A stretch of 39,920 nucleotides of DNA, from contig JAHFDZ010000019.1 of assembly GCA_023248745.1 (NCBI GenBank), positions 1-39,920 of the forward strand. Direction: 5' to 3'. Numbering within the stretch: the stretch's first letter is position 1; every line of letters starts with the position of its first letter. Positions 9,095 to 18,057 of this stretch are shown in pieces. The notes under the pieces were generated by a model that saw only the letters and a list, made by a program, of their open reading frames with translations, ran no database searches and had not been told where the DNA came from. The translations under genes and the position numbers were made by a program. This stretch comes from Myxococcales bacterium (GTDB taxonomy: Bacteria > Myxococcota_A > Polyangia > Polyangiales > Polyangiaceae).

Positions 9095-10735
9095 TTAAAA
9101 GTTCGCGCCGATAATGACGTCGTCCACACTGTCGACGTCGAGCCAGTGGCCCGTCGTGTAGAGAACGCGAACTGAGTGTCCTTCTTTCATCACGTGCCGC
9201 AGAAGGTCGGGCATCTTCATTGCGTTAAATCGAACGGCGTCTTCGGCCTCGAGACGCGTCAAGAGCGCAGAGAGCACCTCGGCCCCCTTCAAACTCACTT
9301 TGAGAAATCCCATCCACTCGCCTGTCACGTCGCCGCGATCGCCATCGGTCACAAAGTCAACCAACTGAACTGTCGACAGAAACGCACGTTTTGAGTTCGG
9401 CTCGGAGCAAACGACGAAGTCAGCTGTGCGGCCCCGGTTGCGGCTCTCACGCCAGTTGGCATCCACGCAAACGACGAAGTCTTCGCTCGATTCGATGAGC
9501 TCTTGGACGATGTACTTCTTGAACAGCACGTCGCCGTAAGAAACGATCGTTTGCCCTGAGAGCGCCGCCTTTGCCTTTGCGAGCGACGCCACCTCCTGCG
9601 TGTTCTCAAATGCGTCGTTGTCGACATACGCAAGGCCAGTGAGCGTGAACGCTTCTTTTTTGTAGCCGCGAACGACGGTAATGTCTTTCACGCCGCACTC
9701 GCGATACGAGTTCGCAATGTGAGCGAGGATCGGTTGGTCCTTGATGTTGACCATCGCTTTGGGCTTGTCTTTCGTTAGCTCGCCAAGCTCTACGCCGCGA
9801 GACGCTGCGAGAACGACTGCGCGTGTCGTCATGCCGTGCTTCGGCAAGTAGAGCTTTTCGGCCTGTTCGAGTTCGGCCTCGCCTTGGATGCGAAACACCT
9901 CTGCAACAGAGACCACTTCGCTCTCGACGTTGAGCAAACTCAGGTCGCCATGAATTTGTTTGGCGGTCTTTTGCATCGCGGTGAGCGACGATCGCATCAA
10001 GTGGTTGGCCCAGATGACGGTCGCAAAACCGGCATCCCGAAATACGTCGGTCGGCGTTGAGTAGTACTTCGTCGGCACGATGACGACGGGCAGGCGGTCG
10101 CCCCACTCTTTTTTGAACGCGAGGATCTCGGTCGGAGACCGGAGTGCGGAGTGCATCAAGATCGCATCGGCTCCGGCGAGGCGATAGGCCTCGGCACGCT
10201 TGAGCGCTTCTTCGAGTCCCCACCCTGCGATGAACGCTTCTACGCGCGCGACGATCACGAAGTCGCAATCGACTTGCGCTTCTTTGCCCGCGCGAATTTT
10301 GCCTGCGAACTCAGCGATGTCGGCGAGTGGTTGTGCGTTGCCGCGAATGAAGCTGTTGGTCTTGGGGAAAATTTTGTCTTCGATGCAGACGCCCGCGCAG
10401 CCACGCTGCTCGAGCTTGCGCACCAAGCGGCGCATCGAGTTGAAGTTGCCGTAACCCGTATCGCCATCGAGCAGGATCGGGATGCGCGTCGCGTCCGCCA
10501 TGAACTCGACGACTTCGAGAACTTGGGTCCAGCTCGCTTCGTTGTTGTCACGCGTGCCAAGAGCAGCCGAAATGGACAAGCCGCTTCCCCAAATGCCCTC
10601 GAAGCCCGCTTCTTCGGCGACCTTGGCGCTCAGGCCGTTGTGGGCCTCCATGAGGAAGCTTAGCTCTGGCCTTGTGATCAGGTGTTTGAGCTGGGTCGTT
10701 TTACGGGCCGAAACGGCGGTCTTTTGAGCAGACAT
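9095..10735 (-). CDS. pepM: PEP mutase fused to a nucleotidyltransferase domain
   Basis: A 546-residue two-domain protein. Residues 15-295 are PEP mutase, which isomerises phosphoenolpyruvate to phosphonopyruvate and forms the C-P bond. Markers are LLDGDTGYG (88-96) for Mg binding and the diagnostic [11 protein letters not shown] (119-129), which separates mutases from isocitrate-lyase-type lyases. Residues 304-546 are an NTP-transferase domain beginning [14 protein letters not shown], with TKDKPKAMV afterwards. Its nucleotide loop departs from the GxGxR consensus (Ser for the first Gly, Glu for Arg), although PK and a later Asp motif remain. PepM-nucleotidyltransferase fusions are known in phosphonate clusters and suggest nucleotide activation of AEP. 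It is the first gene of the five-gene cluster. Confidence 0.95.
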   Translation of the reverse strand: MSAQKTAVSARKTTQLKHLITRPELSFLMEAHNGLSAKVAEEAGFEGIWGSGLSISAALGTRDNNEASWTQVLEVVEFMADATRIPILLDGDTGYGNFNSMRRLVRKLEQRGCAGVCIEDKIFPKTNSFIRGNAQPLADIAEFAGKIRAGKEAQVDCDFVIVARVEAFIAGWGLEEALKRAEAYRLAGADAILMHSALRSPTEILAFKKEWGDRLPVVIVPTKYYSTPTDVFRDAGFATVIWANHLMRSSLTAMQKTAKQIHGDLSLLNVESEVVSVAEVFRIQGEAELEQAEKLYLPKHGMTTRAVVLAASRGVELGELTKDKPKAMVNIKDQPILAHIANSYRECGVKDITVVRGYKKEAFTLTGLAYVDNDAFENTQEVASLAKAKAALSGQTIVSYGDVLFKKYIVQELIESSEDFVVCVDANWRESRNRGRTADFVVCSEPNSKRAFLSTVQLVDFVTDGDRGDVTGEWMGFLKVSLKGAEVLSALLTRLEAEDAVRFNAMKMPDLLRHVMKEGHSVRVLYTTGHWLDVDSVDDVIIGANF

Positions 10736-10783
10736 GGGTGGGCGGGCATAGCACGCTTTCGGCCCGAAGTTTGAGGGGTTCGC

Positions 10784-12001
10784 TCAGGTGAGCGACTTCG
10801 CCTGAAGCCCCGCATCGAGTGCATCGAGGAACTGCTCCGTCGTGAGCCATGGATGATTCTTGTCGATCAAAGTCGCGAGGTCCTTCGTCATCTTTCCTGA
10901 CTCGACCGTTTCGACGCACACCTTTTCGAGCGCGTCGGCGAAGTGAACCACATCTGGCGTTCCGTCAAACTGACCGCGGTACTTCAGCCCTTGCGTCCAT
11001 GCGTAGATTGACGCGATCGGGTTCGTGGACGTCGGACGTCCCTTTTGGTGCTCGCGATAGTGACGCGTCACGGTGCCGTGTGCGGCTTCTGCTTCGACAG
11101 TCTTACCGTCTGGCGTGAGCAGGACAGACGTCATGAGGCCGAGCGAGCCGAAGCCTTGCGCAATGCTGTCGGATTGCACGTCGCCATCGTAATTCTTGCA
11201 AGCCCACACGAAGCCACCTTCCCACTTCATGGCGGCTGCAACCATGTCGTCGATGAGACGATGCTCGTAGGTGATGCCTTTGGCCTTGAACTTGTCGGCG
11301 TACTCTTCGTCGAACACCTTTTGGAAAATGTCCTTGAACCGACCGTCGTACTTTTTGAGAATGGTGTTCTTGGTCGACAGGTACACGGGCCAGCCGCGAT
11401 TGAATCCGTAGAGCAAGCAGCTGCGGGCGAAGCCGATGATTTGCTCGTCAAGGTTGTACATTCCCATCGCGATACCGGCGCCTTTGAAGTCGAACACTTT
11501 GTGCTCGATCGGCGCGCCACCGCCCGACGGCGTAAATGTCATCGTGAGCGTGCCCGCTCCTGGAATGAGAAAATCGGTCGCCTTGTATTGATCGCCAAAC
11601 GCGTGTCGACCGACAACGATAGGCTTCGTCCAGCCTGGAACGAGCCGAGGAACGTTCCGGCAAATGATCGGCTCGCGGAAGATGGTGCCACCGACGATGT
11701 TACGAATGGTGCCGTTGGGCGACTTCCACATCTCTTTGAGGTTGAACTCTTTGACGCGCGCTTCGTCGGGCGTAATCGTCGCGCACTTGACGGCGATACC
11801 GTACTTTTGCGTCGCGTACGCCGAATCGAGCGTCACTTGATCATTCGTCGCGTCGCGGTGCTCGACGCCGAGATCGAAGTACTTCAGATCGATGTCGAGA
11901 TACGGCAAGATGAGTTTGTCTTTGATGAACTTCCAGATGATGCGCGTCATCTCGTCGCCGTCCATCTCGACAACCGGATTCTTCACCTTGATCTTGGCCA
12001 T
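10784..12001 (-). CDS. icd: NADP-dependent isocitrate dehydrogenase
   Basis: A 405-residue homodimeric isocitrate dehydrogenase of the eukaryotic-like IDP type; it oxidises isocitrate to 2-oxoglutarate with NADP in the TCA cycle. Visible signatures are [12 protein letters not shown] near the start, SPNGTIRNI for substrate binding, the [18 protein letters not shown] metal-binding region and [13 protein letters not shown] for NADP binding. The length is usual for the family. The ATG at 12001 matches the family start ([15 protein letters not shown]); an 18-codon upstream extension has no homologous look. It lies 48 bp before pepM on the same strand, so some read-through into the phosphonate genes is possible, but no functional link is known. 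Confidence 0.97.
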   Translation of the reverse strand: MAKIKVKNPVVEMDGDEMTRIIWKFIKDKLILPYLDIDLKYFDLGVEHRDATNDQVTLDSAYATQKYGIAVKCATITPDEARVKEFNLKEMWKSPNGTIRNIVGGTIFREPIICRNVPRLVPGWTKPIVVGRHAFGDQYKATDFLIPGAGTLTMTFTPSGGGAPIEHKVFDFKGAGIAMGMYNLDEQIIGFARSCLLYGFNRGWPVYLSTKNTILKKYDGRFKDIFQKVFDEEYADKFKAKGITYEHRLIDDMVAAAMKWEGGFVWACKNYDGDVQSDSIAQGFGSLGLMTSVLLTPDGKTVEAEAAHGTVTRHYREHQKGRPTSTNPIASIYAWTQGLKYRGQFDGTPDVVHFADALEKVCVETVESGKMTKDLATLIDKNHPWLTTEQFLDALDAGLQAKSLT

Positions 12002-12076
12002 GGCCGACCTGTAGCCCAATCGCTGCCCTCCCGGCAACGACGAGCTGCACGCCACCCCATCTTTTGCGGCCCGCGG

Positions 12077-13567
12077 CTACCAGCGCGATTTGCGCTTCGC
12101 GTCAGGAACGCGACCGAGGTCGCCCTCAAGATTCGCAATTGTATACACAACGGTTGCAAAAGCCGCTGACGCCTGCGCGATCGCGGACGCGTCAATTTTG
12201 TCGATCGTGTCGTTCGCCGTGTGGTGGATGTCAAAGTAATGGGTACCGTCTTGACCCACGTCGATCATCGGCACGCCGAGCGCACGAAGCGGGCCCAAAT
12301 CAGCGCCGCCCCCGGCTGCCTGCTGGCTCATGGCCACCCCGAGCGGCAAAAGGTAGGCGGCTAAGGGCACCAGTTTCGCGCTCGCCTCGGGACCTGCAAG
12401 GTGCTGCAATTCGAACGCACGGTCGCCGCCCAAGTCAGCCTCGATCGCAGCGACATGGCGATCGGCACCCGCCGCTCCAATGTTGCGTGCGTAGGCCTTG
12501 CCACCTGCTCCGCCGCTCTCCTCATTGCCAAAGAGGACGACGCGAACGCTTCGTCGTGGCGGCGCGCCGAGTCCAATCAATCGCACCGTCTCAAGCGCAA
12601 TCCCCACACCCGCGCCATCGTCGATCGCGCCCGTACCGAGATCCCATGAGTCGAGATGTGCGCCAATCAACACGACTTCGTCGGGCTTTTCCGATCCCCT
12701 GATCTCACCCATGACATTCGCAGTTTCGACGTCCGGCAACGTCTTCGGCGTCAACGTCAGGTGCATCGTCACCACCTTCCTCTCTGCAAGTAGGCGATGC
12801 AGCATCTCGGCGTCGGGCACTGAAAGCGCACCGGCCGGGATCTGCGGCTTCTCTGTCGACGTGGCGCCTGTGTGCGGAAGGCGATCGTGATCGGTACCGC
12901 ACGAACGCAGCACCAGTGCGCGCGCGCCTGCCTTCGCGGCGATGGAGGGCCACACCCAACGCATGCCGACGGCTTCGCCATAGCCGTGTCCGTCCTTTGT
13001 GCGCTTCGTCGCCATGTTGGCAAAGATGATCTTTCCGCGTGCGAGCTTATGGTCAAGTTTCTTGAGTTCTTCGAGTGAGTCGACTTCGATCACTTCAGCC
13101 GTCACTCCCGCGGCTGGCGTCGCTACGCTTCGACCCAGCGCGGTGACCTTGAGTTGGTGGGCAACTGGCGCCACAATATCGGCGAGCTCGACGCCACGAA
13201 CCCAGTGAGGCGCCATTACCTTCTCGGTCCGCACGTTCGCGAGCCCTAGCGACTTCATCGTGCGAAGCGCCCACGCGACGGCCCGCTTATCGCCGTCGGA
13301 ACCCGTCAACCGGGGGCCTGAGTCGTCCGTGAGCGAGCGCACAAACTCAAAGGCATGCGACGAGTGAAGAGCGTCGCGTTGGATACGTGCGATGGCTTCG
13401 GGCAATGGCTTGTCGGGCGTTGCTTGTGCTTCTGTGCCAATTGCCGATTCGACATGGGTCACCGTCGGAGGCATGGGAAGGATCTGCAAAGGCGGCACAG
13501 ACGCCCGATCGCCTGACCCACACGCTGCAAGCAACAGCGCCGCTACTTGTATCTGATGGTGAGCCAT
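12077..13567 (-). CDS. M28-family zinc peptidase lipoprotein
   Basis: A 496-residue exported peptidase similar to carboxypeptidase Q/aminopeptidases of family M28. A short signal ends in the lipobox LLAAC (Cys16). A PA-like insert (about 140-270) precedes the catalytic zinc site: H304 in GAHLDSWD, bridging D316 in GAIDDGAG, catalytic E349 and ligand E350 in GNEES, D378 in EADLGGD, and H449 in DIHHTAND. All five ligands and the general base are present, so it should be an active peptidase acting on short peptides at the periplasmic face or cell surface. It lies 75 bp upstream of icd on the same strand. Confidence 0.93.
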   Translation of the reverse strand: MAHHQIQVAALLLAACGSGDRASVPPLQILPMPPTVTHVESAIGTEAQATPDKPLPEAIARIQRDALHSSHAFEFVRSLTDDSGPRLTGSDGDKRAVAWALRTMKSLGLANVRTEKVMAPHWVRGVELADIVAPVAHQLKVTALGRSVATPAAGVTAEVIEVDSLEELKKLDHKLARGKIIFANMATKRTKDGHGYGEAVGMRWVWPSIAAKAGARALVLRSCGTDHDRLPHTGATSTEKPQIPAGALSVPDAEMLHRLLAERKVVTMHLTLTPKTLPDVETANVMGEIRGSEKPDEVVLIGAHLDSWDLGTGAIDDGAGVGIALETVRLIGLGAPPRRSVRVVLFGNEESGGAGGKAYARNIGAAGADRHVAAIEADLGGDRAFELQHLAGPEASAKLVPLAAYLLPLGVAMSQQAAGGGADLGPLRALGVPMIDVGQDGTHYFDIHHTANDTIDKIDASAIAQASAAFATVVYTIANLEGDLGRVPDAKRKSRW

Positions 13568-13629
13568 TTTGCCTCGTTCGAGGCCTATTCAGCACGAGCG
13601 TGGCGAGAAGGAAACTCGTAAGCGACGGG

Positions 13630-14382
13630 TTAGCGCTGTGGTGCCTTAGCTGGCGCCTTAGCTGGCGCCTTAGCTGGCGCCTTTGGTGGAGGTTTTGGAC
13701 TTTGCGGAGGTGGAGCCGAGCCCATTGTCGCCGGCCCATTTGGCACCTCGGGTTCGAAATGCGCGAGCGTCCCAGTAAGGGGTGCGCGCGCTTCGGATTC
13801 TATGGCAGCGGGCGCTTCCCGCCCTTGCGTTGCTGTCGTGAGCGCAGCCGTCGCGGCTGTCATTGCGAGCGCACCCGCGCCCGCCGCGGCAAACACAAGT
13901 TGCTTTCGACGCTTCGTTCGTACACCGACTGGACAGTCAACCGTCATGACGGTTCCGTCGGCGCGGCGATAGAATCGAATGCAAAGTTCGCCGCTCACAT
14001 TCGCGCGCAGAAGCGATTCTGCATCCGCGCTCGTCATGGCCGACAAGTTGTAAACGTTCTTGTCGCACGCGCTGCAGTGTCGCACTTGCTCATCGCCAAC
14101 CATATTGTCCCAGCTGGCCGAGCACGGACTCGCCACGCGCGCCGCTTGGAGCAAGGGCAACCCACGCTTTTGACCTTCGGTTCGGAGATGCGCATCAAGT
14201 GTCGCGCGTTCGCGAAGAAGCTCACTCTCGCGCGTCGTCAGAATGTTGAGCTCCGCAGCACGCGCGCGCAGCTTGTCGAGATCCGCATCGATGGCGGCCT
14301 TGCGTGCGTGGAGGGCTTCGAGAGAATCACGATAAGGAAGGTCTTGCTTGGTCACGCCAGGTTCGACGTTCGACACACGCAA
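13630..14382 (-). CDS. Membrane protein with conserved Cys domain and Ala-Pro-Lys repeat tail
   Basis: A 250-residue protein of unknown function. Residues 20-75 are predicted coiled coil (Arg/Leu/Glu/Ala-rich heptads). Residues 87-155 form a compact domain with Cys at fixed spacing: a CSASW start, RHCSACDKNVYNLSAMT and FYRRADGTVMTVDCPVG. I recall this pattern as recurrent in myxobacterial hypothetical proteins, but cannot name a Pfam family. A single membrane helix follows basic residues (about 163-180), then a Pro/Ala-rich tail ending in repeats of APAK, encoded by a 12-bp tandem repeat. The start is TTG at 14382 with GAGGA upstream; GTG at 14376 is an alternative. Confidence 0.75.
   Translation of the reverse strand: MRVSNVEPGVTKQDLPYRDSLEALHARKAAIDADLDKLRARAAELNILTTRESELLRERATLDAHLRTEGQKRGLPLLQAARVASPCSASWDNMVGDEQVRHCSACDKNVYNLSAMTSADAESLLRANVSGELCIRFYRRADGTVMTVDCPVGVRTKRRKQLVFAAAGAGALAMTAATAALTTATQGREAPAAIESEARAPLTGTLAHFEPEVPNGPATMGSAPPPQSPKPPPKAPAKAPAKAPAKAPQR
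13643..13680. repeat. 12-bp tandem repeat (gccttagctggc), three full copies
   Basis: Three perfect copies and a partial fourth lie inside the 3-prime end of the gene at 13630-14382 and encode the Ala-Pro-Ala-Lys repeats of its tail. Because the unit is a multiple of three, copy number can vary without a frameshift. Confidence 0.9.
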
Positions 14383-14454
14383 AAGATCTTTCCTCGTTTC
14401 TAAAATCGATAAGCCTCACCCAAGGATCTAGCGGCGCACCTCGTCCAACGGCGC

Positions 14455-15699
14455 ATGCTTAGCGCGCTTGACGTTGGGCGAGGTCGCGGGCCCTACCGAA
14501 CACAGGAACCTAAACCAGATGATCCCGAGCCAACGATCGTAACGCGACATTCGGTGTGGAAAGTCGTAGGGCTGCCCGCAGCATTGTTTGGCACTTTCGC
14601 AGCCACCATTTGTGTCGCGCACGCACTGCAAGAGCCCCAAAAACGCAGCACCAAAGCCACGCTTCTCTGGCAACAAGCCGAACGATGCATCGTTGGCGAA
14701 GGTACCCTCCCTGACGAAGAAGCGTTCCGTGCGATGCAACTTGTGCAAGCGGGCCTATCGCCCGCCCCGGGCGCAAAGGGATGGCCCGCATCGTGCGCCG
14801 CGCCGCTTCACGACTTGCAAAAGCAGTGCGGAGTTGACAATCAGGCGATCGACGAGCTGGCGCGCGCGCTCGAGGCGCCGTCCGCATCGCTCAAGCCAGT
14901 TGCGCAACTAGCCGAAGGGCTTGCTGCGGGCCGCGTGCTTTGGACGCGCGATCGGGGTTCTCGTGATGCCGAGGACAACGTCGTAAACACCCCCCAAGAC
15001 CCCCCATACGTTGGCAGCGACACGCTTGCGGACCCAGGGGCGCTCTACTTCGGCACCGAAGTCGCGTTGCACGACGACGGAAACTATGAGCTGCGGTTCC
15101 CGTCGCCGGGTTCGTCTCGAGATGTCCACTCGCGTGTTTGCGAATTCCGCAAGGGCACGACCAACATCCATTGCGTCAACAAACCGCATGGGACCGTGGA
15201 GCCCGAAGACAAGTGGGGTCGCCCGCTATTCGGAAGCGTGGACGAGCTAAGAACCGTTAGCGGTTGCATGTTCGACTGCCACCGCCCCCTTTGGCGACCG
15301 ATGCCCCGAGTGCTTAGCGACGTTCCAGTCGCTATCGCGCCCATCGCGCGCAGTGACGGTTGCCTTTCTCACGACGAACAATTGGCTTGGCTCAACGATC
15401 AGCTGCTCGTCGTTTGGGCCACGAGCAGCGCGGGCCTGCGGTTTCGCATGGCGCCCGCTCACGCCTTCGGCACCACGCGCGATCGCATCCTCTTCGATGA
15501 TTGGCGCAGCGACAATGGACGCCTGAGCCAGACGCAGTCATCGCTCATCAAGTTTCGCCTGTTCGTCCGCTCGTCGTTCGCGCTGGTGCTCATTGAAACG
15601 GAGAGTGGGGTTCATCCTCTGCGCATCGAAGGCGACGGACGCGTGCTTCAACCAAAGGTCAATATTGTGGACGAAAGCATCCACGAAGATGATCGATAG
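14455..15699 (+). CDS. Single-pass membrane protein, unknown function
   Basis: A 414-residue protein with a short N-terminal cytoplasmic segment, one membrane helix at about residues 37-58 (VVGLPAALFGTFAATICVA) and a large exported domain. The exported part contains several Cys pairs (around 120, 245-260 and 285-295) and alternating beta-type sequence, but no recognised motif or catalytic signature. The ATG at 14455 has no clear ribosome binding site and the true start could be a later GTG or TTG before the helix. It is divergent from the gene at 13630-14382, which also encodes a single-pass membrane protein, and convergent with lolA. Confidence 0.7.
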   Translation: MLSALDVGRGRGPYRTQEPKPDDPEPTIVTRHSVWKVVGLPAALFGTFAATICVAHALQEPQKRSTKATLLWQQAERCIVGEGTLPDEEAFRAMQLVQAGLSPAPGAKGWPASCAAPLHDLQKQCGVDNQAIDELARALEAPSASLKPVAQLAEGLAAGRVLWTRDRGSRDAEDNVVNTPQDPPYVGSDTLADPGALYFGTEVALHDDGNYELRFPSPGSSRDVHSRVCEFRKGTTNIHCVNKPHGTVEPEDKWGRPLFGSVDELRTVSGCMFDCHRPLWRPMPRVLSDVPVAIAPIARSDGCLSHDEQLAWLNDQLLVVWATSSAGLRFRMAPAHAFGTTRDRILFDDWRSDNGRLSQTQSSLIKFRLFVRSSFALVLIETESGVHPLRIEGDGRVLQPKVNIVDESIHEDDR

Positions 15700-15813
15700 A
15701 TCGATTGCCGACGCCATCAGCAAGCTTCGAGCCTTGATCGTTTTGCTGAAAAACACGAAGCAGAGGATGCAATCCGGGTGTGTCCGGCGCACGCACGGCA
15801 CTACGACCGCGAC

Positions 15814-16524
15814 TCAGTTCGTGTTGTCGCCTTCGACGATGTTCGTGTCCTTCGGCGGCGTGAACTCGAAATCGGAATCGACTGCCTTGCAGTTGAGGCG
15901 TGGTGCTTCGAAGTTCATTTGGTTGCGATTGCCATGGGTGTCGAGAATGACGACACGGCGCATTTGCTTGGTGGCTTTGTCGACGTAGAAGAACACCTTT
16001 TTGTATTCGGGTGCGTCGTTCTTCGGTGAGCCTTCGAGGACGTAACCGTTTTTGAACTTCTCGGTCATGCCTGCGTTGATTGTGAAGTTGAAGCTGTCGC
16101 GAAGCTTGCCCTTGCCGCGCAAGAAATCGAGAACCGGGAACTGGCTTTTCTCGATTGACTTGACGAAGAGTTGGCGGTCGCCCTTTTGGAAGACCTTGAC
16201 CTTGTGGCCGTCGGTGACGACGTGGTTGCCGTTGTCGTACTTGAAGCGCATTTTTCCGCCATCTTTGCGGAACACAACGTTGCCGGATGATTTGTCTTCG
16301 CGGCCGTGGGCCTTAACCTTGAACGTTTGCGTGAACTTTGCGCAGAAGCTTTGCGACGCGTCGTAGAAGTTCTGCATGCCGTCGACCACACTGTCGACGC
16401 TCGCGTCGTCCCCTGCTGCGGCGGGCGCGTCTTCTGCGTGGGCTGTGCCCTCTGTCGCGAAGGACAAAGCGCTAGCGGCAGCAAACGAGAGAACCGCGAA
16501 AAACGAAAGGGACATACGGGGCAT
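15814..16524 (-). CDS. lolA: LolA-like outer-membrane lipoprotein carrier
   Basis: A 236-residue secreted protein with a signal peptide cleaved after AHA (about residue 30). The mature part has the LolA/LolB half-barrel pattern: an N-terminal helix (FYDASQSFCAKFTQTF), then long antiparallel strands (GNVVFRKDGGKMRFKYD, HVVTDGHKVKVFQKGDRQLF), the loop DFLRGKGKL, and VFFYVDKATKQMRRVVILDTHGN near the C-terminus. LolA carries lipoproteins across the periplasm to the outer membrane, fitting a genome rich in lipoproteins. It has one extra Cys in the N-terminal helix and one near the C-terminus that could form a disulphide. It follows ruvC by 66 bp on the same strand. Confidence 0.88.
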   Translation of the reverse strand: MPRMSLSFFAVLSFAAASALSFATEGTAHAEDAPAAAGDDASVDSVVDGMQNFYDASQSFCAKFTQTFKVKAHGREDKSSGNVVFRKDGGKMRFKYDNGNHVVTDGHKVKVFQKGDRQLFVKSIEKSQFPVLDFLRGKGKLRDSFNFTINAGMTEKFKNGYVLEGSPKNDAPEYKKVFFYVDKATKQMRRVVILDTHGNRNQMNFEAPRLNCKAVDSDFEFTPPKDTNIVEGDNTN

Positions 16525-16590
16525 CGACGTTGATCTCCTGGTGGATGAAGGGTTCTTAGCGCAAAAACCTTCCCGCGAAATCTGCGGAAA

Positions 16591-17118
16591 CTATCGTTTA
16601 GACGGACGAGGTGGCAAAGCGTTCTTTAGTCGCTGCTTTTGTTGCGAAATCCAGGGTGCAGCTTGCAAACACGTAATGGCGAGGGCCAACGCATCGGCAG
16701 CGTCGGCGGGAGGCACCTCGGCGAGACCCAAAAGCATCCGAACCATGCGCGCGACCTGGATTTTCTCCGCTCTTCCGCTTCCGGCGACGGCCTTTTTCAC
16801 GAGCGTGGGGGCAAATTCGTAAATGGAAAGGCCGGCTCGCGCACAGACCAGGAGCGCGACACCGCGTGCATGACCGAGCTTGGAGGCCGCTTGAAGGTCT
16901 TTGGCGAAAAATAAGGTCTCGATGCTCGCCATCGATGGAACGAATTCACGAGCAATCGCGTCAAGGTCGGCTTCGAGCTTGACCAGCCGCGTCGCAAGTT
17001 CGGCATCGGCGTCGAGGTGGATTATGCCATGAGCGATGTGCTTCACGCGCGTACCTTCGCGCGTGACAACGCCCCAACCGCAGTGGCGCGTGCCGGGGTC
17101 GATGCCGAGAACTTTCAA
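16591..17118 (-). CDS. ruvC: Holliday junction resolvase RuvC
   Basis: A 175-residue RuvC nuclease that cuts four-way junctions during recombinational repair. The catalytic acidic residues are D7 in GIDPGT, E67 in ASIETLF, and D139 and D142 in PPADAADALALA. FFAKDLQAASKLGHARG (71-86) is the usual DNA-binding helix region. The start is TTG at 17118, required to keep the family start KVLGIDPG. It begins 10 bp after the stop of yebC, an operon order common in bacteria. No ruvA or ruvB follows; the next gene is lolA. Confidence 0.95.
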   Translation of the reverse strand: MKVLGIDPGTRHCGWGVVTREGTRVKHIAHGIIHLDADAELATRLVKLEADLDAIAREFVPSMASIETLFFAKDLQAASKLGHARGVALLVCARAGLSIYEFAPTLVKKAVAGSGRAEKIQVARMVRMLLGLAEVPPADAADALALAITCLQAAPWISQQKQRLKNALPPRPSKR

Positions 17119-17128
17119 AGGCAGTGGC

Positions 17129-17875
17129 TCAGGAGAGCTTGGCTAGCTCTTCGTCTGAAAGGTCGAAATCGGCAAACACGTTTTGAACGTCGTCGTTGTC
17201 GTCGAGCGCTTCGGCAAGATTGACGCATTGCTGGGCCTCTTTGCCAGCGACCTGCTTCTTGTTCTTAGGCAGGAAAACGAGGGACGAGTTCTTCGTGGGA
17301 ACCTTCGCCACCTCAAGCGCATCAAGCACGATCTGGAGCGATTCGGGCGCCGTCGTGACGTGCCACTCTTCGCCTTCATCTGAGTAATCGTCGGCGCCAG
17401 CGCCAACGGCGGCTTCCATCAATTGATCTTCGTTCGCGGCCTTCTTGTCGAGAACGATGACGCCCCTGCGATCGAAGGCCCAGCCGGCGGCCCCGGAGGA
17501 GCCGAGCGTGCCGCCGCCCTTGTCGAAAATTTTGCGCAACTCGGCAACAGTGCGGTTGCGGTTGTCGGTCATGCCTTCGACGAGGAAGAGCGTGCCGCCA
17601 GGGCCCGTGCCTTCGTAGAGGACTTCTTCGTAGTTCACGCCTTCGATCTCGCCTGTGCCACGCTTGATGGCGCGTGCGATGGTGTCGGAAGGGAGCGAGG
17701 CGCCCTTTGCATCACTCACCGACTTTCGAAGACGAGGATTGCCACTGATATCGCCACCGCCCAAACGCGCTGCGACGGTAAGTTCTTTGATCAACTTGGA
17801 GAAGATCTTGCCGCGCTTGGCGTCGAGCGCGCCCTTCCTGTGCTTGATCGTTGCCCATTTGGAGTGGCCACTCAT
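17129..17875 (-). CDS. yebC: YebC/PmpR family protein
   Basis: A 248-residue member of the YebC/PmpR/TACO1 family, starting with the diagnostic MSGHSKWATIKHRKGALDA. These cytoplasmic proteins have been described as DNA-binding regulators and, more recently, as ribosome-associated factors that help translate difficult sequences. The middle domain contains NYEEVLYEGTGPGG and the acidic C-terminal domain has DNDDVQNVFADFD, both standard. A GAGGT ribosome binding site lies just upstream of the ATG at 17875. It is followed closely by ruvC, the common chromosomal arrangement. Confidence 0.97.
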   Translation of the reverse strand: MSGHSKWATIKHRKGALDAKRGKIFSKLIKELTVAARLGGGDISGNPRLRKSVSDAKGASLPSDTIARAIKRGTGEIEGVNYEEVLYEGTGPGGTLFLVEGMTDNRNRTVAELRKIFDKGGGTLGSSGAAGWAFDRRGVIVLDKKAANEDQLMEAAVGAGADDYSDEGEEWHVTTAPESLQIVLDALEVAKVPTKNSSLVFLPKNKKQVAGKEAQQCVNLAEALDDNDDVQNVFADFDLSDEELAKLS

Positions 17876-18057
17876 GCGCTTACCTCATAACTCACGAAAA
17901 CGATGGAGGTCGCTACCTTACTTGGGTGGAGGCCACACCTTCAAGCTTCGTGGACGCGAAACGTGTGGACGTGCGCGAGAATCGCGACCGGATGCGATGA
18001 GGCTCTCGCTCGCGATGAACGAGCTTCGACTTTTCTTCACCGGTGCCCAACGGAAAG
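17876..18057. other. Intergenic region between yebC and the triple-repeat gene
   Basis: This 182-bp gap should hold the promoter of the yebC-ruvC pair on the minus strand. Only a ribosome binding site directly before yebC was recognised; no convincing -35/-10 pair, terminator hairpin or small gene was seen. Confidence 0.4.

Noticed and set aside
11045-12169. Plus-strand 374-codon frame opposite icd
   Set aside because: It is a mirror of the isocitrate dehydrogenase gene, whose motifs are complete on the minus strand.
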